Part shown: positions 22,920 to 33,097 of the stretch, piece after piece
Layout: each line of letters opens with the position of its first letter
Numbering within the stretch: the first letter of the stretch is position 1
Assembly (NCBI GenBank): GCA_025529335.1
Contig: JAMYHX010000465.1
Coordinates: forward strand, 1 to 34,311
Direction: 5' to 3'
Origin: Rhizopus sp. PT2906
Lineage: Eukaryota; Mucoromycota; Mucoromycetes; Mucorales; Rhizopodaceae
DNA: 34,311 bases
Translations under genes and position numbers: made by a program
Notes under the pieces: generated by a model
What the model saw: the letters and a program-made list of their open reading frames with translations, nothing else
The model's database searches: none
Told to the model about the DNA's origin: nothing

Positions 22920-24677
22920 ATGATGGAATTCAATCAAAAGGGGAACCAGCCCACGTCATTATATAATTATTCATCACACAACTCAAGTATAAGCAGACCA
23001 TGTTCCATCAGCACAGCGTCATCGACAGGATCCATCATATCAGATCCTTATAACCTGTCATTTTTAACAGATAATCCACAGTATTACAATCAGCTTGTAG
23101 AAGATCTTTCAATTATTGATAATGTGTATGACATACTTTCAGAAGAGTGTGAGAATGATACTGACTTGAATGGTATAAGAACAATAATATAGAAAAATGT
23201 TTTTCTAATCAATATACAGATAAACAAGTACTTGATGTAGCAAGATATGTAGCATATAAACAGCAGATAATAAGTCAAATTATTCAATCAGAGACCAACT
23301 ATGTAAACGAGTTTTATGATTTTCAAGAAATATACGCCACTAGTATACGGGATTGGTTAGATACAAATGAAGACAAGGAAGTTAATGCAAAAATGAAATC
23401 AACTCCAGCAAGGAAGACATTAGACACGTTATTTGAAACTTTCCATCATTTATCTACTTTACATTCAAATTTTTTAAAGGAACTGAATGAAAGGTATTAT
23501 TATGATCTTTTTGGTTTTTTAAACTGTTATTAACATATCATTATACGCGCAATAGGTTTAAAATTTGGGGTCCAACTCAATTGATATCTGATGTTTTTAA
23601 TAATTTTGTAAAGCTTAAATATTACCAAAAATATCACGTCTAATTAAACTTTATCTAGTACAAAGGCCTTGGTACATACGACACTTTCTTTAATCAACAT
23701 CCAGAGTTTGTTATGACACTAGATATTCTTTATAGACTACCTTCCTTTGCGAAATTTATCGAGGCAGGTATACATATGGATATATGCAGTATGTGTTACA
23801 GTAATTAATATTAGACTGCCATCTAGACTAAAATGAATGAGAACAAGCAAAGACAGTCATCATTAAAAATTGCCGATTTAATGCACTACCTCCAAATACC
23901 ATTAACTCGTACATCATATTATGCAAAAGCGATTAACCAGTTGAAGCATTATAGCGATCCTTCAACCCCAGATTTCACCTTCCTTTGCCAGCTCACTGAC
24001 AATTTCCGGTCTTTGGATAGAGAGTGGTCTGAGAGGTAAGGCGTGTTACCTGACTCGGTCACTCTGATTGTGTAACTCTTTAGAATAGAAAAAAAAGCTG
24101 TCAGTCTCACTTGATGGTACTTGAAGTCTATCGAACTGTTCAAGGTTGTCCCGTCAATGTCACTCTGAACCGAAGATTGATCCTTTTCTCTGATTTGATC
24201 AAAGTTGATGTTGATGATGTTACGGCAACTTCTGACGTGAGAACTTACTATCTTTATTCCGACCATTTAATTTTTTGCAGAAAACAAAAAGACAAGAAGG
24301 GCACCCCTAGTAAACTGGTTTACAAGGGAAGTCTTAACCTTCGTGGAGCAGAATTAAAATATCTGTCACCTGCATTAGTAACAAAGATGTGTGAAACAAA
24401 GAAGTCATCTTTATTTAAAATTGGGAAAAAATCTAGCGACAGCACTTCTTTACCAGGAACTGAGGCTTTTGGCTTTGAACTGGTTACTACGGAAATAAAT
24501 GCCGAGGCAGTTGCTCCCATGTACTTCTCAGGTGCTACCATACCTCCACAAGTAGCATCTGGCCCGGTTAGACGCCGTCATATTCTCAGAACTCGTACCG
24601 CAGAAGAGCAAAAAATGTGGTATGAATCTTTGGAAAAAGTAATCAAGACTATCAGCCATGCATCTCGAAAGCATTAA
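22920..24677 (+). CDS. Rho guanine nucleotide exchange factor, DH-PH (493 aa)
   Basis: Activates a Rho-family GTPase (Rho1/Cdc42-like) by GDP release, at the cell cortex; role in polarity or wall signalling is inferred. Exons: 22920-23172, 23220-23493, 23556-23607, 23659-23763, 23827-24035, 24089-24677. The Ser-rich N-terminus (about 60 residues) precedes the DH domain, which opens with IIQSETNYVNEFYDF (conserved region 1) and continues through FFNQHPEFV and the SSLKIADLMHYLQIPLTRTSYY block (conserved region 3, usually P.QR). The PH domain follows from LNRRLILFSDLI to the C-terminal helix EEQKMWYESLEKVIKTI. Intron 4 (23764-23826) must be GC-AG (GAG|GCAGGT) to keep frame. The two AG acceptors of intron 5 lie 5 nt apart and only the second keeps the frame. 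No RGS, DEP or CNH domain is present, so it is a short GEF. Confidence 0.88.
23764..23826 (+). other. GC-AG intron in the RhoGEF gene
   Basis: 63-nt intron with donor GAG|GCAGGT and acceptor CATCTAG. A GT donor exists 4 nt further (GTATAC), but no acceptor in the region has the matching phase; a strong GTATGT at 23790 also fails in phase. The GC donor in the optimal AG|GCAGGT context gives phase 0 and joins FAKFIE to TKMNENKQ. Confidence 0.6.
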
Positions 24678-24957
24678 TCCTTACTCCTGCCAGCCATTCC
24701 TCTCCTTTTTCTTTATGTTGTATTTTCAAAAAATATGCCACAGTCCTTCCCACCGAAACTACTTTTTGGATAACAATCCTTTTCACATATTTAATAAAAT
24801 ATTACCTTAATCAGTCTATTAACCTTTGCAATATTGTCCTCTTATGCTTAATAGTTTCATCTTTGAATCATTTCAAAGCAGCTACTTACAATACTTGCAG
24901 TAAAACTAAATCACACACAAACTGTTTTTTAAATGCTAAAGCAATGATGCTAGTTAT
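24678..24957. other. Convergent 3' spacer, RhoGEF / SNU66
   Basis: 280 nt of AT-rich sequence between two converging stops, containing AATAAAATATT at 24794-24804 on the plus strand as a candidate polyadenylation signal for the RhoGEF. Nothing else is seen. Confidence 0.45.
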
Positions 24958-27235
24958 TTATTGTTTCTTTGCAGGTTTTTGCTTTTCACTAGTTAATGGT
25001 GTTGTAGAGGGAACAACACCGCGATTACCCACGCTTAAAACAACATGTGCACTGCCCGTGCGTTTCTGTCTTTCAAGTAAAGCAGTGGCCAAATTAAGTG
25101 GCGTATCCGTGCTACTCATCATATTCAATCGATGCTCTTCTTCAATCTTTCTCATTCTCTTTTCTGTCTTTGTTTTGCCTGAAGTCTTGCCATGGAATTG
25201 ATGCGACATAAACCTGAAAACCTACAGAAATGTGTTATATTTTTGCCAAATCAATCATGAGTTTTTCCTTACCTCTGCTGTTTTCAAAACACGTCCTTTG
25301 TTATCGGTGTATTCCAAGTGTACTTCAGGTTTATAATTCTGCATAGCCAATTCAAACTCCTTAAGCCTCTTGGCTTCCTCTCGTTCACGTTCTCTTTCCC
25401 TTTCACGTTCCATTTCTCTCATCCTGTCACGATTATAATCCCTATCACGACCATGATCTCGGCGTCGTTCTTTCTCCTTTTGTTCTTCAAGCATACGGCG
25501 ATGTTCTTTCTTTCGTTGTTCATTTTGCCATCGAATTTGTTCTGCAGCTATTCTATCACGCTTGAGTTGCTCTTCGTTAGGCTTTGCAATCATTCCTATG
25601 ATAACAATATGTTAATTGCCGTTTTACATATCGTGGATATTACTTTACCTTTCTGAGTGAGTAACTCTAGCGTAGCAGCAAGACCACCACTCACCAAGGG
25701 CTCTTCAATAATGGGCTCTTCTTTAATTTCTTCATATTTAGGCTCCTCTTTGATGTTCACTGGAGGTTCCTCTTTAATTTCCTCCATAGGTTCATCTTTA
25801 ACTTCATTGGCTTCATGCATATCTTCATCAGCTGGCTCGGGTTTAATATATGTGACGCTTATATCCTCATCTATTGGCTCTTCTTTAATAACTGGGGGTT
25901 CAGGTTCTCTCTTGACTGGCTTATCTTCGGCAAATGATGGGATATTTGCACCAATTGAGCTGATAAATTCTGAGGTCTCAGACAAGACAAGCCCACCTTC
26001 GTCATTTTCTTCAGTCTTCATTTCATTAGCCTCTTGCTCTCGGATTTGCTTTGCAATTTCTTCAGGTGTCATCTTCTTGAGCAATTTGTTTTTCTGCTTA
26101 TTAGCCACTCGTCTTGCTCGAGCTAAGGCCTCTTGAAGGTCATCATCATCCACAAAATTAGCATCAGGATCCTGAGTACGTATTCTGGAAGTTGTCGATT
26201 GATTTACAGGTGGATTATTATCACTAGCGGTTTGAGGAGTGACAGCGCCTACATCCTCAGCGTCATCATTATTCTTTCTTCTCGTCTTCTTCTTCTTCTT
26301 AGATTTGGGCTTTTTAAAGGTTGCCTCCATTTCTTCTTGAGTGTAATAATCCTTTATTTCTTGCATTTTTTCATAATTTAATGTCTGTTCTTTTAGTTTT
26401 TGGGAAATCTTTTGTTGGTCCTCCTTTGAGTTGCTGTCTTTGGATGTTATCACTCCAGAGTTTCCAATGATAAATCCTTCATTTTGTTCCTCTTCTTCAT
26501 ATTGCGGTAAGATACTTTTTTTGCTTCCATTAAATTGATCGTCATCATATGGATTATATCCAGGTTTTTGTTTTTTAGCTTCAAGATTTTTCTTTACACG
26601 TTCCTTGTCTTCAAGATTAACGTTTGTTAACTCATCAGCTTCATCTTCTTCTTCCTCCAGAATACTTCGATCCTTTAATGTCAAGATGGTCTCACTACCT
26701 TCCTGGAATTCAGCTATAGAATGACTGACTTTGAGACCACTGAGATGCGAGGCGTCATAATTGGCAGATTGGAATGTATTGTCCATTTCTTCAATCTCAC
26801 GAGCTCGTTTCTCTGCTAACTCTCTTTCTCTCGTTCTACTTTTTTTAACCCAATTAAGTGCACTGTCATCCTCATCATCGCTTGCTTCACCTAGACCTTT
26901 ACCTTGAAGCTTTGCCAAGCTTCTTTTACGATTTTCCAATCTGATAAAGTGATTAAAACTTATGTTCTAACGTACTATTTTCTCTTACCTTTCAGACTGT
27001 TTCTTAGCCTCTTCTTCACGTTTGGCTCTTTCTTGATCTTCCTTTTGTCTTTGATAGTTTTCATAAGCTTCTCTTTCAGGATCAATCGTTTCTTCGTCAG
27101 ATTCCTCAACAGCTAAAGGAGGAAGTCCCAATTTTGCACGCAAAGCACTATAATTTAAATGTTAGTTGAAATTTGTATTAAAGATATTGTTCAATTTATT
27201 TACTTTGTTTCTTCAATTGAAATAGAATCGGCCAT
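24958..27235 (-). CDS. SNU66: SNU66/SART1, U4/U6.U5 tri-snRNP protein (689 aa)
   Basis: Pre-mRNA splicing factor of the tri-snRNP, nuclear. Exons: 27235-27204, 27147-26989, 26940-25649, 25595-25273 and 25221-24958; introns 56, 48, 53 and 51 nt. The N-terminus MADSISIEET then NALRAKLGLPPL is the Hub1-interacting-type SIEETN..R..LGL motif of the family. LNWVKKSR, the conserved YDASHLSGLKVSHSI block and the GYNPYDDDQF region follow. The centre is Lys/Glu-rich with a run of KxE-Pro repeats. The helix GGLAATLELLTQKG and an Arg/Glu-rich segment (RDHGRDRDYNRDRMREMERE) lead to the C-terminal signature HLEYTDNKGR, MSHQFHGKTSGKTKTEKRM, SSTDTPLNLATALLERQK and VVLSVGNRG. All landmarks of SART1 are in order, so it is complete. 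Confidence 0.96.
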
Positions 27236-27530
27236 GTTATGGAATAGAAAAAAAGAAATATATAAAAAGTCTCTTTCAATGGTCTTTCATACCCTCACTG
27301 CGGTCAAAGTCACAGCGATGAATTGTGCGGACATTAAAATGAGTTCCTTATGCCAATAGAATTTCATTTACAAATAAACTAATTCTGGCATAGACTGACT
27401 TTTAAGATGGTAGATTAGCTAAAGACATTAACAACTTCTCTACCATATTTATTTCGACATGGGTTATTCATAATAAAATGTTGACAGGGAATGCCATTTG
27501 TATAATTAGAAAAGATGTCAGTGATTAATT

Positions 27531-28673
27531 TCAGTGCTTTGTTTCTTTTATTGCAATAATATCCTGAACTCTTTCTGAATTGAGACTATAGCTTTCATGA
27601 CTTGTTAGATTACCCGCATCTGACGCGTATTTTATAGCTTGATTATAATATGCTAAAGCCTGTTCAAATTCACTGCTCAATTCCAACATCCTTCCCATGT
27701 TATTCGAGGCTACAGCACCACATTCTAAACAGTCTTGATTCTTTATGTCCTTGGTACATGTCTCAAGGGCAGTTTGCGCCCAACCCATAGCCTCATCTTT
27801 TTTACCTAAGCCATACATTATCTCTGATAGTTGGTTCTGCACAATAGCTCTGAGACAATGTTGATCTTCTGGCAAAGACTTTAACAATTGTGATAATAAA
27901 GGTATTGAGAGTTTAAAGTTGCGCTGGATAGCGTACAGATTAGCTAATGAAAGCTTAATTTTTGATTGTAATAGGTCGTCTTGGCTGGCCTTTTCAGACA
28001 TATGAAGTGCCCAAGCAAGGTATTCTTCCGCATGCTCATAATCATCAATTCGCATATATAAATCCCCAATCTTCTTTGCTGCTGTGATTGTTTGTTGATC
28101 ATGACCCTTACCATTGTCCATCAACAGTTTCCATGCTCTAGTATATTCTGTGATCGCATCTAATAGATTTCCTGACTTATTCTCGTCTTCAGCTAATCGT
28201 AATCGAAGGTTGATGATTATATCAGAGCTCTCTTTTATATTTTGTTCTTCTAAAGCAATACGGATAACTTCCCGAACATACATTGAAGCAATATCATAAT
28301 CAGGTGCTAGCTGCTCTCGAACGTATGCTCCGTGAAGCAACTGACGACCTTTGAATCCTAGTTCCTTTGGCGTTGATTCCATAGTATATTCGATATACAA
28401 GTGCGCGAGTTGCCAGATCAAACCTATGGCCGCGCTTACGGATAAAACAGTGTATACGGTGATCTTTCCTGCTAGTTTTCCCTGTGACTTTAATCGACTG
28501 ATGGCATCATTATATGTACTAGTGGTAAATTTAACAGCCTTTGTCGAGTCAGCTGCCTCTCTAGAGATAGTTTTGGTGAATCCAAACGCTCTTTTTTGGT
28601 TCAAGAGTAACCGGCTGCTTGTATTTGAACGTATGTATTTGTTCCCAATAGAAGCTGTCAATCGCGAAAGCAT
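27531..28673 (-). CDS. Mitochondrial TPR membrane protein, MGR3-like (380 aa, no intron)
   Basis: Single-exon gene. The start chosen is the ATG at 28673 (MLSRLTASIGNKYIRSN), because the frame upstream reads through an A/T homopolymer. The first about 40 residues are rich in Arg, Lys, Ser and Leu with no acids, as in a mitochondrial presequence. One membrane segment follows (ITVYTVLSVSAAIGLIWQLA, about residues 71-90). The rest is helical with tetratricopeptide repeats, for example AEEYLAWALHMSEKA, LANLYAIQRNFKLSIPLL and MGRMLELSSEFEQALAYYNQA. This layout (presequence, one helix, TPRs facing the intermembrane space) matches yeast Mgr3, an adaptor of the i-AAA protease Yme1. TTC19-like proteins are an alternative. 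The TPR and mitochondrial calls are firm; the MGR3 identity is moderate. Confidence 0.8.
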   Translation of the reverse strand: MLSRLTASIGNKYIRSNTSSRLLLNQKRAFGFTKTISREAADSTKAVKFTTSTYNDAISRLKSQGKLAGKITVYTVLSVSAAIGLIWQLAHLYIEYTMESTPKELGFKGRQLLHGAYVREQLAPDYDIASMYVREVIRIALEEQNIKESSDIIINLRLRLAEDENKSGNLLDAITEYTRAWKLLMDNGKGHDQQTITAAKKIGDLYMRIDDYEHAEEYLAWALHMSEKASQDDLLQSKIKLSLANLYAIQRNFKLSIPLLSQLLKSLPEDQHCLRAIVQNQLSEIMYGLGKKDEAMGWAQTALETCTKDIKNQDCLECGAVASNNMGRMLELSSEFEQALAYYNQAIKYASDAGNLTSHESYSLNSERVQDIIAIKETKH

Positions 28674-28842
28674 TTTCAGTTCTTTTTTTTTTTTAAAAAA
28701 AAAAAGGACCAGCAAAGGATCCCAGTTGAGTTGTGACTAAAGGTGTATTAGAATTCCGCATACAGCTTACAGCGCGTGAATAAAAGGTAACGCGTAAAAA
28801 GCTTCTTTTTTTCTTCTCCCCCCTTAAGAGAAAAAAAATAAA
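28674..28842. promoter_or_regulatory. Divergent promoter, MGR3-like / PDS5
   Basis: 169 nt between divergent start codons. It holds the T/A palindrome at one end and a C/T-rich then A-rich leader (CCCCCC at 28818-28823, A8 at 28831-28838) before the PDS5 ATG. Two GCGTAA/ACGCG-like copies (GCGTGAATAA, AACGCGTAAA around 28770-28800) lie in the middle, including an ACGCGT at 28790-28795, the MluI cell-cycle box consensus, which would suit S-phase expression of a cohesin gene. Confidence 0.45.
28683..28705. repeat. T12-A11 palindromic homopolymer
   Basis: Twelve T followed directly by eleven A, a near-perfect inverted repeat 9 nt upstream of the MGR3-like start codon and within the 169-nt divergent promoter shared with PDS5. 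On the minus strand an mRNA leader would carry U11-A12, able to fold back on itself. Confidence 0.9.
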
Positions 28843-31800
28843 ATGTCGATGGAGTTAGATTCAGTACAAGATAGTCAAGACCTTTCAGAGTTACATAAAC
28901 TCGAGTTTGCCCATTCGATTCTAGGCAAAAGAAGTGCTTTGAAAGAACAGGAATTATTACCACATTTAAAGGTAGAAAAGAAATTAAAAAGTCTCTCTGC
29001 TTTAACTATTTCAATCAGGAACTTCATCAAAAGCTAAAGGAACTCGAACAAGGAGCAGTTGACCTTGAATCGCTTTCGACTGTTGCCAATGATTTAACCA
29101 GCACACAAATTCTTAAAAATAGTAGCAAGATGGTAACTGCAGTAGCCGCCTGTTGTTTAGCCGATATTCTGCGTTTATATGCACCTGAGGCTCCTTACTC
29201 CAACCTACAGTTGAAAAAAATTTTCAATTTCTTTGTATCAAACCTGTCACAGTTTGGAAAAGAGGACGAGGACTTATTCCAATACCATTTTTACTTATTG
29301 GAAAGTTTAGCTACAGTAAAGAGTTTTATTATCATATCTGATTTAGATAATGCAGACGAAATCACTCTTCCTGTATTTGATGAATTCTTTAAAGCTGGAT
29401 CAAAGTAAATCCAATGGTTAGATATATATTATAGATGATACTAATTCTCTCTCTTCTACAAAGCCCCTCATTGCCAAAAAACGTGCAGGTTTGTATGACG
29501 GATATTATGACACAAATCATTGATGAAGTGAGAACCTCTGCCCAAGAAATTATCGAAATCATCTTGGATCAATTCGTTAAACATGAAAAGGTAAAGACAC
29601 AATTTATGTTATTGAAGGTAGCTCATGATAATACAACAGACACCAACAGTTCCATCTTATTTAATGGCAGCCGAAATTTGCTCTATTTGTGCCCCTATTC
29701 TTCAAAGACGAGTATGCCAGTACTTTTCTGATATTCTTCTTTCTGTCAGTAATGCAGAAGGAACAGAAGAGTTGGAAGAATTGCGAAAAGCTCATGATTT
29801 GATCATTAAAGTAAACGCCGTCGTACCTGATCTATTGCTAAACGTTTTACCTTTGGTACAAGAAGAGATGAAGCTTGATCAAGCAAATGTTCGACAAATT
29901 GCAACTGAAACAATGGGAAAGCTATTTATGCATCCTGAATCAAATATTTCTGAAAAGTACCCCACTATCTGGAAGACCTGGCTTGGTAGAAAAGATGATA
30001 AGCTTGTACATTTACGTGTCAGATGGTTAGAGATGTGTGTTGATATTTATAAAAATCATGCCGAATCAATACCTGAAATTACTGGTAAGACATACAGTAA
30101 CGGCTGTAGCAATATCTCATATGGGCCCTATAGAATGCATCAAACTCAAGCTATCAGATCCCGATGAGAAAGTACGAGCCATTGCCTGTAAGATCATTGG
30201 AGAGATCATGGCAGGCTGCGATTTGAAGCACATTGACAAATCACTGCTTGAATTAGTCGATGGACGAACTAAAGATAAAAAGGTAAAAATCAGATAAAAT
30301 GATTCTGCTTGAAAAATCTAATTCTTTCCAAAAGAATTCTGTGAGAGTACAAGCTATGAAAACAATGGGTTCAATCTACAACGAGTATTATCCCAGCATT
30401 CAAGAAAATGAAAAAATGGCAGTTCAGAAGCTGGGTTGGATTCCAAACAGTTTATTTAGCCGTGTGTACACAGGTGATGCTTCCGTACTGTAAGTATGCC
30501 AAGGTAGCAACGGTCCTAGCGAATAACATATGCTTTGCTTTCATATAGGATGACTTTACAGGACACTTTACTTGCATACATCTTTCCATATGATGAAGAC
30601 GACCAGCAGAGAACTGAGAGACTAGTGACGGTAGTAGAATCATTAGAAGAAAAGCAAAAGCTAGCCTTTACTGCAATCATTAGAAAGCAACAAAGATTCA
30701 ATGATGATTTGCAAAAGTATGTCAGGATGTGTGAAGACGAGGTATAGTGGCATTCATGACATATAATTGCATACAAATAACGACTATGTTTATCAGGTTA
30801 GCGGTATGACAACTGATCACGAGGAAACCAGCAATGATGAGTTCATGAAATACTTGGCAGGTACATTTTATTAAAGTTATTATCGATCATTGTCTCACGT
30901 CTTTATTCAAGCTCATTTTGCTGATCGACCAAGAACATTTAACGCTCTTAGGGCATTCCTTATTCGTAAGAACAGCAGAGACATCAAGCTTTTGAAAAAT
31001 AGTATACGTACAGATCATGATTACAAGCAACTTTACAAGTCCAAAGTTAGTACCTATCAAAGATTGTTGTAAAACTATACTAAATACACATAGGATAAAT
31101 TGATAGCAAACCTTAACGAAGATCAAGCTGGCACTGTAGAGATATTCCAAGCTATCATCAACAGGGCATGTCCGTTAATAGTAAACAAAGCTTGTATTAC
31201 TCATCTGTTAAAAATGGCCAAGGAACCAAAGGGAAGAAGACAAACAGCTCTCAGTCAAAAGGCCCTTACCGCTCAAAGCATATTAAAGGAAATTTCTATC
31301 ACTTATCCAGTGATGTATGAAGGTTGTTTGACTGAGATTACTAAAGGGATCATGAATGATAAAGATAATATAGCTGGTAGATAGAATCAGTATTAGTTCT
31401 TCATCCATATTAACTTTATAGCAGAAGAAGAATTAGAACTTTTAGCCGAGCTAAGCAAGTCTAATCCTGGTCATAGAAAATACGATGGGTAAGATAACAT
31501 AAGTTCTTTAATTGGGAAAGAAACTATACATTTATTCATTTATTATAGCAATTTGATCAAACGTCTTCGTTCTTATGTTGTTGATGGTAAGGTTAGTCAA
31601 GCAAACCTTGCTTCGGTTATTCTCGGCAATATGAAAAATGCGGATAGATCTATGGCCGATCTAGTTGAGAGCTTGTCTGATGGACTTTCATTGAAAACAC
31701 GAAATCTCCTTTCAACCTTGACAAGTCTTTCACAGTTTGCATTATATACTCCTCAACTTTTGACTCCTTACATTGACCTAATAGTAAAGTTTGTTGAAGA

Positions 31801-33097
31801 GGATCTCTTGAAGACGCCAACCAAATCGGTAATGTGTTATATTATCTATCAATGTTTCAGCAATCTTACACTATAACATACAGTATACGGAATCTAATCC
31901 TGAATGGGTTGCGTACGATAAATTGCCAGAACTCTCCAAACAGAAAATTACTGGTGTTCGTCTATTAGTAAACTACTTAACAGCTTGTAGAAATGAAATG
32001 GAACCTGAAGAGCATATTATTACAAAGACATTTTCTATATTATGGGATTTACTTGAAAGAACCTGCGATGGCGCATTAACTGACAATACCAAGTAAACAC
32101 ACTAAAAGGGATAATGAACATAATAATCTGACACAGTCTTTATATAGCTCTGCAGAAACATCTCATCTCAGATTGGGTGCTTCACAAGCCATTGTTAAAC
32201 TAACGCACTATGAGAAGTACTTAAATGAATTAACCGTTCCTAAATTTGAAAGATTAAGTTACACCCTGCAAGACACATGTTTCTATGTTCGCTTAGAGTT
32301 TGCAGAGTTCTTGATGAAAGGACTTCAGACGGAGCAAATCCACCCAAGATATTACTCTCTTTTGTTCATCTGCGCTCATGAACCTGAAGAATCTTTGTTG
32401 AAGCAAATCCGCAGCTTTATGCAGAAGCGCCTCTCCTCCTTGGAGATCAAGCAAGCGGAATCAACGGTATTGGATTCCTCACTTGTTAGACTCATACATT
32501 TACTAGCACATCACCCAGATTTTACCATTACTACTGAAGACTTGATGGTATTTGCACAGTATATTCGATTTTTCCTGAGCTGTGTTGCAACTGCTGAGAA
32601 TGTATCATTCTTATACCATATTGTTCAAAAAATCAAATTATCCAAGGACATGGTTTCAGCTGAATTAAGCGATGTAAGTCAATATTAATGATTCTATAGA
32701 TGATTATTAACATTTACGTTTAGAACTCATATGTGCTCAGTGATATGACCAGTCTGCTAATAAAGTACAAGTGTAAAGAGTCTTCCTGGCCACTTAATGC
32801 ATATGCAGGCCATGTAACTCTACAGTCTAAACTCTACAAGAGTTTACCTCCAGGAGCAGTGCAAAATGAGGTAATGAATACTTTATAGCTATATTGATAA
32901 ATATTAACCATGTTGAATGATAGACCATGGAGAAGAGCTATTTACCCCAAGCATTTATCGAGAAATTAGAAGAAGAGGAGAGAAGGAAGCTTGGTGACAA
33001 GGTAACTTGGAAACATAACTGCCTGAAAATATGACTCATCTACCTTTAGCGAGCAAGAACATCTGTAGTTGGTGCAAATAAGAGAACAAAGGTTTAA
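28843..33097 (+). CDS. PDS5: PDS5 sister-chromatid cohesion factor (1139 aa, 17 exons)
   Basis: HEAT-repeat protein that binds cohesin and controls its loading, acetylation and release, nuclear. Exons: 28843-28971, 29019-29404, 29464-29590, 29640-30084, 30134-30282, 30335-30489, 30549-30741, 30797-30860, 30912-31045, 31094-31376, 31422-31488, 31549-31828, 31884-32092, 32148-32673, 32724-32870, 32924-33001, 33050-33097. All 16 introns are GT-AG of 45-60 nt and the codon sum is exact. Hallmark motifs: CCLADILRLYAPEAPYS and FYLLESLATVKS near residues 90-145, MTDIMTQIIDE, RRVCQYFSDIL, KLSDPDEKVRAIACKIIGEI, and KLGWIPNSLFSRVY. The C-terminus is short and basic (RARTSVVGANKRTKV), without the long AT-hook tail of vertebrate PDS5. 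Length is close to yeast Pds5. Identity is firm; individual short exons (30797-30860, 31422-31488) are the least certain parts. Confidence 0.95.

Noticed and set aside
25657..26136. 159-codon plus-strand Ser/Gly/Leu-rich repetitive frame
   Set aside because: It is the complement of the KxEP repeats of SNU66 and has no independent support.
28674..28715. Upstream in-frame extension of the MGR3-like protein
   Set aside because: It translates the T/A homopolymer (Phe and Lys runs) and would destroy the mitochondrial presequence that begins at 28673.
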